From the NCBI RefSeq assembly GCF_001591445.1, contig NZ_BCUX01000014.1, forward strand, positions 1 through 48,452: DNA of 48,452 nucleotides. The letters are read 5' to 3'. Position 1 is the first letter of the stretch. The number at the start of each line of letters is the position of its first letter. This document shows, piece by piece, positions 34,275 through 43,127 of this stretch. The position numbers and the translations under genes were made by a program. This DNA comes from Neobacillus drentensis NBRC 102427. Its GTDB lineage: Bacteria; Bacillota; Bacilli; Bacillales; Cytobacillaceae. The notes below the pieces were generated by a model. That model was not told the origin of the DNA. It saw nothing but the letters and a program-made list of their open reading frames with translations, and did no database searches.

Positions 34275-35732
34275 ATGTTACTAAATAATAATTCCTTACA
34301 AGAGTTTATTTTTAAAGAAAGTTTCGAACCGACTTCCATACATGACTTTCCTCTAGCCCAAGTGTTGAACTATATCCACGATGGGGTGGTCGTCGTCGAT
34401 GAAAAGGGTGTAATCGTATATGCGAACCCCTCGTATACTCGGATATTACGTGTCCCGGTTGAAAGAGTCATTGGCAGGAAAATGAAAAGGGTAGAACCAA
34501 ATGCAAGAATCTTGACTGTCATGGAAACCGGTGTGCCGATATTGCAGGAGCCCGTTTATCTGGACCACTTAAAAGCTGAAGTGATTATTGATGCCACACC
34601 GCTGTATAGTAACGGGAAAATCATTGGCGGTGTAACTGTATTTAAACAAGTAAAAGAAGTCATCCGATACTATAATGCACTAACGAAATTAAATGAAATT
34701 AAAAAGAGAGAGCAAACAGAAAATAGGCATTCCTCAGAATTGAAAGACCCTTTTAAGAAAATTATTGGCAGTGACCCGCTATTTTTGACCTGCTTAAACA
34801 AGGCCTCCTTGGTAGCTTCTTCCAACGCCTCCATCTTATTAGGGGGTGAAAGCGGTGTGGGAAAGGAAGTCTTTGCAAAGGCGATTCATGAATCCAGTTA
34901 TCGCAAAGATGGGCCATTTATAAAAATTAATTGTTCGGCCATTCCGGAAACATTAATTGAATCTGAACTTTTCGGTTATGAAAATGGTGCTTTTACCGGT
35001 GCAAAAAAGGGCGGTAAAATCGGGAAATTTGAATTAGCACATGGAGGTACGATATTTTTAGACGAAATTGGTGACATGCCGATTAATGTTCAAGCAAAAT
35101 TACTTCGAGTATTACAGGAAAGGGAAATTGAGCGGGTTGGCGGTGATCAAACAATCAGTATAGATATTAGAGTCATTGCGGCAACCCATCAAAACTTGCC
35201 TGAACTGATAAAAAATAAGCAATTTCGTGAGGACCTCTATTATCGAATAAATGTGTTGCCAATTCACATCCCAGCACTTAGGGAAAGACCTCAAGATATT
35301 GAAATATTAGCCAACTTTTTTACTGAAAATTTTTCCAATATGTATAATAAAAAATTAATTCTATCAAAAAACGTCCTTGAAATACTTAGAAGCTATCATT
35401 GGCCTGGAAATGTAAGGCAAATGATTAACACGATTGAACATGGAGTCATTCTTTGTGATAGTTCGGTTATTCAAAAGGAGCATCTTCCACAGGAAATTAT
35501 TCAATTTCAAGCTACTAAGGTGTTGAAAAACAATGTCGAAGAAATAGAACTAGTTGAACCGGAAGAGGAACAAGAGGATGAACAAGATGATGAATTCGCA
35601 GATGAGCGTGCAAAGTTTATAGCTGCTTTAAAAGAAGCACAGTATAACCGTACAAATGCTATGGAAATTCTTGGGGTTAGCAGGAGAACATTCTATAAAA
35701 AGTTAAGAAAGTTCGACATTAACTTGAAATAA
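34275..35732 (+). CDS. Sigma-54-dependent activator (PAS-AAA-Fis)
   Basis: 485 residues. A PAS domain (about 25-130, starting VLNYIHDGVVVVDEKGVIVYAN) is followed by a linker and the AAA+ domain (155-400), with Walker A GESGVGKE, the sigma-54 contact loop GAFTGA, Walker B FLDEIGDMP and an arginine-finger region. An acidic linker (EEIELVEPEEEQEDEQDDE) leads to a Fis-type helix-turn-helix at the C-terminus. It has no receiver domain, so it senses a small molecule or redox state through PAS. It activates transcription by remodelling sigma-54 holoenzyme, almost certainly at promoters P1 and P2 of this island (inference). ATG follows GGTAGGTGA, and the gene is inside the P2 operon, allowing positive feedback. 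Confidence 0.92.
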   Translation: MLLNNNSLQEFIFKESFEPTSIHDFPLAQVLNYIHDGVVVVDEKGVIVYANPSYTRILRVPVERVIGRKMKRVEPNARILTVMETGVPILQEPVYLDHLKAEVIIDATPLYSNGKIIGGVTVFKQVKEVIRYYNALTKLNEIKKREQTENRHSSELKDPFKKIIGSDPLFLTCLNKASLVASSNASILLGGESGVGKEVFAKAIHESSYRKDGPFIKINCSAIPETLIESELFGYENGAFTGAKKGGKIGKFELAHGGTIFLDEIGDMPINVQAKLLRVLQEREIERVGGDQTISIDIRVIAATHQNLPELIKNKQFREDLYYRINVLPIHIPALRERPQDIEILANFFTENFSNMYNKKLILSKNVLEILRSYHWPGNVRQMINTIEHGVILCDSSVIQKEHLPQEIIQFQATKVLKNNVEEIELVEPEEEQEDEQDDEFADERAKFIAALKEAQYNRTNAMEILGVSRRTFYKKLRKFDINLK

Positions 35733-35799
35733 CTAGTGATTAGAATGAATGATCGATAAAACTAGAGAGATAAACTTTTTTTAAATGGAGGTGACTTAG

Positions 35800-36645
35800 A
35801 TGGATGTTATCATAATGGGGTCAAATGAGCAGGCTTTAAGCCTAGCCTTATCTTGTAAAAATAAAGCAGCTTCCATCACTTTTATTGATGAAGATACAGA
35901 TTCCTTAGAATTCCTACAGGATGAAATGGAACATGGTTATGAGGACAGGTTAGGGATCAAGAAAAAGTTTAAATTTACTTCAAACCTTGACATAAATCTT
36001 AACCAGCCCGTGGTATTTTTCGATTATTTGCCTGACAATGAAGAAAAGTTAGGCTACCTAAAAAAGAGTAAAATCGAAATACCAAATGGTAGTGTGTTCT
36101 TTACAACTAGTAAAATCTATTCCGTTTCAAAAATAGCATCACATTTACAGGATCCGAGAAATGTAGTTGGTCTACAATACTTACATTCTTTTGAAAAGTC
36201 CAAAGTAATTGAATTGGTGAAAGGGATTCATACATCGACGAAGGCTTTGGAGAGGGCGAAGTGGTTGATGGGGGAACTGGGAAAAGAAATGAACATCGTG
36301 AAAGATTCCCCCGGCTTCTTATTAAATCGAATGACAATGGTATTAATTAATGAAGCAATTCATCTTTTAAATGAAGGAATTTCCACCCCGCATGAAATTG
36401 ACAAGGAAATGGAACTGGCTCTTGGTCTAATGGCAGGACCTTTACGCCTTGCTGACCAAATAGGGCTGGATATTATATTAAATATGTTAAATTCGCTATA
36501 CCAAGGAACAGGTAATCCCAAATTTCTACCCTGCTCCTTATTGCAAAATATGGTTTATTCCGGGTACTTAGGTCAAAAAACAAATTCCGGATTTTATAGT
36601 TATTCTGCAGAGATATTGAATTTTCCTCATTTAAAGGTTTATTGA
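35800..36645 (+). CDS. Divergent 3-hydroxyacyl-CoA dehydrogenase-like protein
   Basis: A 281-residue protein with a 3HCDH layout: Rossmann domain (1-165) and C-terminal helical domain (166-281) with KDSPGFLLNRMTMVLINEA near 168-186. Two key features are altered. The NAD motif GxGxxG is reduced to MGSNEQALSLAL, and the catalytic His of the G-x-H-F-F-N-P segment is Gln126 (GLQYLHS). Asn176 is kept. It may bind NAD poorly, use another chemistry, or be a structural or regulatory subunit. ATG 35800 follows GGAGGTGA. It is downstream of the activator in the same operon. Confidence 0.75.
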   Translation: MDVIIMGSNEQALSLALSCKNKAASITFIDEDTDSLEFLQDEMEHGYEDRLGIKKKFKFTSNLDINLNQPVVFFDYLPDNEEKLGYLKKSKIEIPNGSVFFTTSKIYSVSKIASHLQDPRNVVGLQYLHSFEKSKVIELVKGIHTSTKALERAKWLMGELGKEMNIVKDSPGFLLNRMTMVLINEAIHLLNEGISTPHEIDKEMELALGLMAGPLRLADQIGLDIILNMLNSLYQGTGNPKFLPCSLLQNMVYSGYLGQKTNSGFYSYSAEILNFPHLKVY

Positions 36646-36773
36646 TCTCCTTATTCCCCCTAATTCGGTAGCTAAAAGTAAGTTATATACTCTTTATCTA
36701 GAATTTCAATGTTGCAACTACCTTTTTAGATATAGCTTTAGACAGTAGTTAATAGAAAAATGGAGGTTATGCA

Positions 36774-37934
36774 TTGAAAAAATGGAAGGTTTATTTATGT
36801 GCTGTTGTCTTTCTCATCTTAGCTGGTTGTAATCAAACATCTGGTAATGAGAGTAGTGATGGTTCCAGTTCTTCTAAATCGGCGGTGAAAATCGGGGTCG
36901 TTCTTCCTTTAACGGGTCCAGCTGCATTGTATGGCCAGCAAGCACAAGAAGGTGGAAAATTAGCTGCAAAAATGATCAATGACAATGGCGGAATTTTAGG
37001 AGGAAGACAGATTGAATTGGTCGTTGAGGACGATCAAGCAAAACCTGAAAATGGTGTCAATATGTTTAATAAATTAATTAACAAAGATAAAGTGGATGCC
37101 ATTACCGGCGGAGTGAATAGTTCTGTTTCAATTGCTGAGAAAGATATTGCAAAAAACAAATTAGTAAACATTGTTACTATCTCTTCTGCACCTGAAATTA
37201 TGGAAAATCGCGATCCTTTTCGCTTCCGTTTAAACACAACCAATGATATGAGGGGGAAAGTATTTCATACGTTTGTAAAAGATACATTAAAGCCTAAAAC
37301 GGTTGCCGTTATTGCTGAAAATACCGATTATGGTCAAGTGGAGTTAGAGATTTTGAAAAAGAATTGGTCGGGTAAAGATGCCCCGAAAATTATTGGCACA
37401 GAGTTTTTTGAATTAACGGAAACCGATTTTACCAATCCCTTGACGAAATTAAAGGCTGCAAAAGCAGATGCAATCTATGTTGTTAGTTCGGCGATTGAGA
37501 TTAATTCGGCCATCTTTAAACAAGCCCATCAATTAGGCATGAATGACACGGTGAAACTTTTGGCACCTGGAAATCTTAATACAGAATTTATCAAACTCGC
37601 CGGGGCAGATGCCGTCGAGGGTACGATATCAGCAGATATTTACCTAAGTTCTGCCAACAATGAGTTTAACCATACGTTTGTCACTGCATTTGAAAAAGAA
37701 TACAAATATAAACCAGAAAAAATCCAGACATTGGGATTTGAAGCCATTTGGTTCCTCGCAAAAGCAATGGATAAAGCGGGGACGGTTGATGATTATCAAG
37801 CAATTTCGAAAGTGTTAGAAGACACGGAGTGGGAATCGCCAAGGGGCAATGTTGATTTTGTCGATGGTCAGGCTCAAGGTGAGGATGCTCTGTTAATGGT
37901 GAAGGATGGAATTATTGTTCCGTATCAACCTTAA
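36774..37934 (+). CDS. ABC transporter substrate-binding lipoprotein, LivJ family, copy 2
   Basis: 386 residues, closely related throughout to the binding protein at 27981 (shared blocks include GPAALYGQQ, ITGGVNSSV, LKPKTVAVIAENTDYGQ and EINSAIFKQAHQLG). The signal MKKWKVYLCAVVFLILAGC ends at the lipobox LAGC, followed by a Ser-rich linker. No permease or ATPase accompanies it, so it presumably delivers a related ligand to the same LivHMGF complex. TTG 36774 follows GGAGG. The 128-bp gap upstream may hold a promoter, but I see no convincing one. Confidence 0.9.
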   Translation: MKKWKVYLCAVVFLILAGCNQTSGNESSDGSSSSKSAVKIGVVLPLTGPAALYGQQAQEGGKLAAKMINDNGGILGGRQIELVVEDDQAKPENGVNMFNKLINKDKVDAITGGVNSSVSIAEKDIAKNKLVNIVTISSAPEIMENRDPFRFRLNTTNDMRGKVFHTFVKDTLKPKTVAVIAENTDYGQVELEILKKNWSGKDAPKIIGTEFFELTETDFTNPLTKLKAAKADAIYVVSSAIEINSAIFKQAHQLGMNDTVKLLAPGNLNTEFIKLAGADAVEGTISADIYLSSANNEFNHTFVTAFEKEYKYKPEKIQTLGFEAIWFLAKAMDKAGTVDDYQAISKVLEDTEWESPRGNVDFVDGQAQGEDALLMVKDGIIVPYQP

Positions 37935-37972
37935 AAGGACCTATTATTTCGTAAAAAAGAGAGGTTTTAAAC

Positions 37973-38953
37973 ATGAAAAATCGTATATGTGAATTACTTG
38001 ATGTAAGGTATCCAATCATTGAGGGTGGCATGGCTTACGTCGGGAATGGGGCGCTGGCTGCGGCTGTTTCAAATGGTGGGGGATTCGGGCAAATTGGTTC
38101 GGCAGGGAGATCACCAGAAAACTTTGAAGAGGAAATATTACTTGCTTCACAGCTTACTAAGTATCCATTTGGTGTCAATCTGCCCATAAGTGAGCATAAG
38201 GACAACCAACCATATGTAAATGTAATTACAAAGCATAAAGATAAGATTAAAGCGATCAGTATAAGTGCTGGAAATCCGTCGCCGTTTATTCCGATTTTTA
38301 AGGAGATGGGGTTAGTTGTAATGGTCATTACAGCGACGGCTAAACATGCCTTGAAAGCGGAAAAAAGCGGAGCAGATATTATAGTTTGTGAAGGATATGA
38401 AGCGGGAGGACACAATGGGGGTGCCGAATTAACCACATTCGCATTGGTTCCGCATGTTTCAAGAATGGTAGATGTTCCTGTGGTCGCCGCGGGTGGAATC
38501 ATGGATGGACATGGTATGGCAGCAGCCATGGCGTTAGGAGCGGAGGCTGTTCAATTAGGAACACGATTTGTCGCAACAATCGAATGTCAAGCGCATGATA
38601 ATTATAAGCAATATATAGTAGATTCTAGTGATGATGCAACCACCATTTTGACACGGAAAATAGGCGGTGTCATCCGTGCCCTTAAATCCAATTATTCTAA
38701 CAAAGTACAAAAAATTGACCAAGCGGCGTCAACGATTGAAGAGATTCTACCATACGTAAGGGGGACAGAAAATAAAAAAGCAGTCATTGAAGGCGACTTT
38801 GAAAATGGCTGGGCTAGTGCCGGTCAAGGTGTAAGTTTAATAACGAGTGTTGATAGTGCGGTTGATGTGGTAAAGGCAATTGCAGTAGAAGCAAATCAGG
38901 TCATAGCAGAAATGAAAGTGATTAACTTTGGTCAAAGCGCTTTAAAGAATTGA
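37973..38953 (+). CDS. Nitronate monooxygenase-like FMN protein (NMO/IpdC/FabK family)
   Basis: A 326-residue TIM-barrel flavoprotein: YPIIEGGMAYVGNGALAAAV near 14-33, the FMN-binding SGADIIVCEGYEAGGHNG near 130-147, and AAGGIMDGHGMAAAMALGAEAVQLGTRF near 170-197. It belongs to the 2-nitropropane dioxygenase/FabK superfamily, which includes IpdC of actinobacterial steroid-ring catabolism; many members act as enoyl reductases or dehydrogenases rather than on nitronates. Context favours redox work on a CoA intermediate. ATG 37973 follows AGAGAGG. Confidence 0.85.
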   Translation: MKNRICELLDVRYPIIEGGMAYVGNGALAAAVSNGGGFGQIGSAGRSPENFEEEILLASQLTKYPFGVNLPISEHKDNQPYVNVITKHKDKIKAISISAGNPSPFIPIFKEMGLVVMVITATAKHALKAEKSGADIIVCEGYEAGGHNGGAELTTFALVPHVSRMVDVPVVAAGGIMDGHGMAAAMALGAEAVQLGTRFVATIECQAHDNYKQYIVDSSDDATTILTRKIGGVIRALKSNYSNKVQKIDQAASTIEEILPYVRGTENKKAVIEGDFENGWASAGQGVSLITSVDSAVDVVKAIAVEANQVIAEMKVINFGQSALKN

Positions 38954-39049
38954 AGAAATGTAAGGGACTACCAATTGAATTGTATTTTACAAATTGTCAA
39001 CTACACTATTCTTCTATTTAATTCTGGACCTCTAATAGTATAAAAAGGT

Positions 39050-39096
39050 GAAAAGGGAGGTTGGTATTTTTACCCCCTCCCTTTCATTCTTTTTTC
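39050..39096 (+). terminator. Possible terminator between segments
   Basis: AAAGGGAGG (39052-39060) and CCTCCCTTT (39076-39084) form a 9-bp stem followed by CATTCTTTTTTC. It may separate the binding-protein/NMO transcript from the next genes. Confidence 0.5.
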
Positions 39097-39142
39097 TAGT
39101 AATTGTTCATTTCAAGGGGTAAGAAACAAAGGAGCATTAAAA

Positions 39143-40786
39143 GTGGAAATCTATCATTATGATGTCGTCTGCGTTGGAAGTGGAATAGCGGGCATGATGG
39201 CTAGTATTTCGGCAGCCGAACGCGGATTAAGGGTTTGTGTTGTATCAAAAGACCCGATTGGCTGGGGAAATACTCGTATCTCAGGCGGAATTGTTACAAC
39301 CAACGAATCAAATGAAAAAGCACTATATGATGATTTATTAAGGACCGGCGAACAAATTAACCAAAAAAGTCTAGTAAAATCGCTTTTAAGCGGAAGTAGA
39401 AATATTAATGATCAAATCGAAAAATGGGGCCATATATACCTCCGTAATCCTGAAAACCCAAAAGAAAAGGAACTAGTAAAACCTGGTGGGCACACGATCC
39501 CGAGGACGTTAAAATCCTCCAATCGAGGGATTTCCATTGCCAATTCATTGCGGAGTAAATTTTTAGCGTTGGATATAAAAACACTAGAAGAAGTGGTTGT
39601 TTGTGAAGTGATGATGCGGGAAGAGAAGGCTTGCGGTGTTCTATGTTATGACTGGGTTGAGAATAAATGGATTGGCATTAACGCTCCTAATGTTATTTTA
39701 GCATGCGGTGGAGCAGGGATGATTTATTACCCTCATTCAGATAATATGCGCTCATCAACGGGTGATGGATATGCATTAGGCTTAAGAGCAGGGGCACGAT
39801 TAATTGATATGGAGCAAATCCAGTACATCCCATTTGGTATACTTTTCCCAAACGGGATGAAAGGCCTCGAAGTGGGAGATACATCTGCCGCAGGTCCGTA
39901 TGGAGTATTAAGAAATAAACAGGATGAAATCGTGGTCGATGATTTACCTAACAAAACCAGGGAGCTTGTCGCAAGAGCAATTGCGCTAGAAGTTAAGAAG
40001 GGCAATGGCACGCCACATGGGGGGCTCTGGCTAGATCCTACAGAAAATAGAAAGCATGAAGATGGTGAAAAGAACTGGCAGCATTGGAAATCAATCGGGA
40101 CAATCAATACCCTTAAGTTGGCGTATGGAACAAAAGCCTCGCATTGGTTAGAGCGATTTGAAGTTTGTCCCACTCAGCATTATTTCATGGGCGGAATCTT
40201 TATTAACGAGTCTGGCAAAACGGAAATTCCTGGTTTGTATGCAGTTGGTGAAACAGCAGGGGGATTACACGGGGCAGGAAGGATGGGATCGATGTCCTTA
40301 TTTGATGGACTAACCTTTGGGAAGATTGTCGGGGAGGAAATAAAAAAACCAACAGATGCAGAAGTTGTTCTCAAAGATCGCGATTTTATTTTAGAAAAAC
40401 AAAAGGTGATTAACCAATTCACCGGAAAAAGTGACTATAAACCGATCCGTTTGAAAAGGGAATTAAGCAACACCATGTGGGAAAATGTTGGAGTTATTAG
40501 AGAAGAAAAGAATTTGAAACATGCCTTATCCGTCATTAATAAGATTGAGAAGAAATCCAAATGTGTCAAAGTTTCCTTTGAGCAAACCAATAACCACCGA
40601 TTTTTGGAACTAATCGAGCTTCAATTTATGATTCAAACCGCAAAATCAGTTACCATAAGTGCTTTATACAGACAAGAATCAAGGGGCAGTCATTACCGGA
40701 GCGATTATCCTGTGAAGGTCGAACAATGGCAAAGGAAAAATGTCATGGTCAAAGCTTCACAAGAGGAGCTTTCCATTGAGGGGTGA
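39143..40786 (+). CDS. Fumarate-reductase/succinate-dehydrogenase-like flavoprotein
   Basis: A 547-residue SdhA/FrdA/NadB-family FAD protein. The dinucleotide motif is VCVGSGIAGMMASISA near 9-24, the FAD-attachment region RISGGIVTT near 47, STGDGYALGLRAGA near 212, the catalytic-type Arg in RELVARAI near 275 and CPTQHYFMGGIF near 343. The dicarboxylate-binding QFHPTG block of true fumarate reductases reads QYIPFG here, so the His is lost and the substrate should differ from fumarate/succinate. It is paired with a soluble Fe-S protein 6 bp downstream; no membrane anchor gene is present. GTG 39143 follows AAAGGAG. Confidence 0.87.
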   Translation: MEIYHYDVVCVGSGIAGMMASISAAERGLRVCVVSKDPIGWGNTRISGGIVTTNESNEKALYDDLLRTGEQINQKSLVKSLLSGSRNINDQIEKWGHIYLRNPENPKEKELVKPGGHTIPRTLKSSNRGISIANSLRSKFLALDIKTLEEVVVCEVMMREEKACGVLCYDWVENKWIGINAPNVILACGGAGMIYYPHSDNMRSSTGDGYALGLRAGARLIDMEQIQYIPFGILFPNGMKGLEVGDTSAAGPYGVLRNKQDEIVVDDLPNKTRELVARAIALEVKKGNGTPHGGLWLDPTENRKHEDGEKNWQHWKSIGTINTLKLAYGTKASHWLERFEVCPTQHYFMGGIFINESGKTEIPGLYAVGETAGGLHGAGRMGSMSLFDGLTFGKIVGEEIKKPTDAEVVLKDRDFILEKQKVINQFTGKSDYKPIRLKRELSNTMWENVGVIREEKNLKHALSVINKIEKKSKCVKVSFEQTNNHRFLELIELQFMIQTAKSVTISALYRQESRGSHYRSDYPVKVEQWQRKNVMVKASQEELSIEG

Positions 40787-40792
40787 TGTAGG

Positions 40793-41464
40793 ATGAGTGA
40801 AATTTCAATTTATGTTAACAGAACGAACCATTCAGAAAATAGGCAGTTACCACAAACAACTGAGAAATATACGCTTCCGCTATCACTAGGAGATTCCACT
40901 GTATTAGAAGCGCTTCAAACCATTCAGGAAGAGATCGATGATGATTTAGCCATTCGTTATGGGTGCCGTTTTAAACAATGCGGCTTGTGTGCTGTTACCG
41001 TTAATGGAAACCCAAGGATGGGTTGTATGACCAAAGTTAAAGAGGGGATGGTTATAGGACCACTAGACCAAATCCCTGTTCAAAAGGATTTGGTCGTGGA
41101 CAGAAAATTTATTACAGAGACAATTAAACAGAAAAAACTATTTCCCCAACTACTGAATCACTCCAAAAACCCACTTACCAGCAAAGAATTTGATATTTTA
41201 AATAAATGTACTGATTGTCAGTCCTGTCTATCAGGATGTCCAGAATATAGCTATAAAGAGATGGATTCATTTGCTGGACCAATGTTTTTTGTCAAGCTCG
41301 CCCAGCTTCAGAATCATCCGCAAAATGAGCATAATTATTCAGGGAAAGCAAAAGAACTTGGCATGGAGAAATGTGAATCCTGCCCTGGCTGCCCCTGCCC
41401 CTATGGAATACCAATTAAGAAACTAGCCATCAATCCCTTTCTAAACGAATTAAAGACTACATAA
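40793..41464 (+). CDS. Iron-sulfur subunit (SdhB/FrdB-like)
   Basis: A 223-residue electron-transfer partner of the preceding flavoprotein. A plant-type 2Fe-2S site lies at 62-82 (GCRFKQCGLCAVTVNG, with a fourth Cys in GCMTK). A ferredoxin-type 4Fe-4S motif is CTDCQSCLSGCP near 141-152, and a last cysteine cluster CESCPGCPCPYG near 201-212 is richer in Cys than in SdhB. The N-terminal 25 residues are unusual for the family. It is soluble, and likely passes electrons between the flavoprotein and a cytosolic or quinone partner. ATG 40793 lies 6 bp after the flavoprotein stop. Confidence 0.87.
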   Translation: MSEISIYVNRTNHSENRQLPQTTEKYTLPLSLGDSTVLEALQTIQEEIDDDLAIRYGCRFKQCGLCAVTVNGNPRMGCMTKVKEGMVIGPLDQIPVQKDLVVDRKFITETIKQKKLFPQLLNHSKNPLTSKEFDILNKCTDCQSCLSGCPEYSYKEMDSFAGPMFFVKLAQLQNHPQNEHNYSGKAKELGMEKCESCPGCPCPYGIPIKKLAINPFLNELKTT

Positions 41465-41494
41465 GAGCTTAATGATAACGAGGAGGATATTGGA

Positions 41495-42247
41495 ATGATT
41501 GAAGCTTCTCAAAAAGACCATGTTTTATTTCTAACGATTAATCGTCCTGAGGTATTAAATGCTTTAAATAAAGAAGTGATGCATCGCCTTCAGGAATCAC
41601 TTATTCAGGCTGAAAGTGATGAGTCGGTAAAAGTCATCGTTATTACCGGTAAGGGGAAGGCCTTTGTAGCGGGTGCAGATATTAATGAATTCCTTTCTTT
41701 AAAGGACGCGGAAGAAGGAAGAGAGTATTCGCTCCTAGGACAAAATGTATTTTCGTCTATTTCTAAACTAGCAAAGCCGGTGATTTGTGCGATTAATGGG
41801 TATGCATTAGGGGGAGGACTTGAATTAGCCCTGGCATGTGACATTCGCATTGCATCCGAGAATGCCAAACTGGGTCTTCCTGAAATAAAGTTAGGCCTAT
41901 TTCCGGGTTATGGTGGGGCGCAAAGACTGCCAAGATTGGTTGGTAAGGGAATGGGCTTATACATGATGCTATCCGGGGAAATGTTTTCAGCACAGGAGGC
42001 TGAAAAATGGGGACTAATTGAGCAGATTGTTCCACAAGGGGAGCTGTTAGATTTTGTAAATGATTTCGCCCAAAAAATTTCAAAATTCCCCTTGGGTGCA
42101 TTAACAGCTCTTAAATCTTCTGTTAATAACGGGCTTGAGATGCATATTGATGATGCTTTACATGCTGATGCAAAAAGAATTGGGGAATTAATGGTATCGG
42201 ATGAAGCACAAGAAAGAGCCCTTCAATTTGTTAGCAAACGAACCTAA
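41495..42247 (+). CDS. Enoyl-CoA hydratase (crotonase 3)
   Basis: A 250-residue crotonase and the most classical of the three in the island: VAGADINEF (58-66), NGYALGGGLELALACD (101-116) and GLPEIKLGLFPGYGGAQRLPR (127-147), with the first catalytic Glu at 130. The second Glu of rat hydratase corresponds to Tyr156 in GLYMMLSG, so one of the two acid residues is missing. It hydrates 2-enoyl-CoA or carries out a related lyase or hydrolase reaction. ATG follows GAGGAGG. Confidence 0.88.
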   Translation: MIEASQKDHVLFLTINRPEVLNALNKEVMHRLQESLIQAESDESVKVIVITGKGKAFVAGADINEFLSLKDAEEGREYSLLGQNVFSSISKLAKPVICAINGYALGGGLELALACDIRIASENAKLGLPEIKLGLFPGYGGAQRLPRLVGKGMGLYMMLSGEMFSAQEAEKWGLIEQIVPQGELLDFVNDFAQKISKFPLGALTALKSSVNNGLEMHIDDALHADAKRIGELMVSDEAQERALQFVSKRT

Positions 42248-42305
42248 AAATAGAACAATGGCAATTATCACGTTCGCTAATTTTTAAACAGAGGAGGAGA
42301 TTTTT

Positions 42306-43127
42306 GTGAAAATAAACGAACATGTTGCAATTATAACGGGATCGACGAAAGGGATTGGATATAGTATTGCCAGAGCCCTTGTTGAAAAGGGTGCAGGTGT
42401 TGTCATCAATGGGCGTAACGAAACAAAGGTTGAACAAACGATAAGGGAACTACAATCAATGGGTGGACGTGTAATTGGTCTTGCGGGTGCTGTTGAGAAT
42501 CCGGAAACAGGGAAACAACTTGTAGAGTTAGCACGAAAAGAGTTTGGAATGGTGAACATTTTGGTTAATAATGCTGGGATTATTCATGATAAAATGGCCC
42601 ATAAAATGAAAGAAGCCGAATTTTCTGATGTAATCGATGTTCATGTGAAAGGGGCTTTTTATTGTACAAAACCTTTCATTCAACATGCGAAACAGCAAGG
42701 CACGGGCGGCTTCATTTTTAATATGACCTCAGACTCCGGATTAGCGGGGAATATGGGCCAGATTAATTATAGTGCCGCAAAGTCAGCAATCAATGGAATG
42801 ACGTGGACACTGGCAAAAGAATTAATAAGAGATGAAATTATTGTTAACGCCATTGCCCCAGCAGCGCTAACCGAAATGACACGACCCTACGTGGAGAGAG
42901 CGAAACAACGAGCAGCGGAAAAAGGGGTACCGATGTCACCCTCATGGGAAATTGGTTCTTCTGATGAAGTAGCTTCTTTTATTATTTGCTTGATAGAAGA
43001 AAAAAATTTAGAGGAAACAGGAGCCATATTTGGAGTAAACGGTCAAAATGTGGTTCGTTGGAAACCTCCATTCAGCGAGCCTTATCAAAAGAATGTGGTG
43101 TATAGTGAACATGGGAAAAGAGGGTGA
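42306..43127 (+). CDS. Short-chain dehydrogenase/reductase
   Basis: A 273-residue classical SDR with TGSTKGIGYSIA near 12-23 (NADP-type, with Asn-Gly-Arg-Asn after strand 2), NNAGI near 90, a catalytic Ser in MTSDSGLAGN near 143 and NYSAAKSA near 157. It differs from the SDR at 32695 in cofactor loop and C-terminal tail, so the two probably act on different hydroxy- or ketoacyl intermediates. GTG 42306 follows GAGGAGGAG. The stop is directly followed by the thioesterase ATG. Confidence 0.87.
   Translation: MKINEHVAIITGSTKGIGYSIARALVEKGAGVVINGRNETKVEQTIRELQSMGGRVIGLAGAVENPETGKQLVELARKEFGMVNILVNNAGIIHDKMAHKMKEAEFSDVIDVHVKGAFYCTKPFIQHAKQQGTGGFIFNMTSDSGLAGNMGQINYSAAKSAINGMTWTLAKELIRDEIIVNAIAPAALTEMTRPYVERAKQRAAEKGVPMSPSWEIGSSDEVASFIICLIEEKNLEETGAIFGVNGQNVVRWKPPFSEPYQKNVVYSEHGKRG

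Noticed and set aside
36646..36773. A third sigma-54 promoter before the second binding-protein gene (TTGCA near 36712)
   Set aside because: No TGGC element lies at the required -24 spacing.
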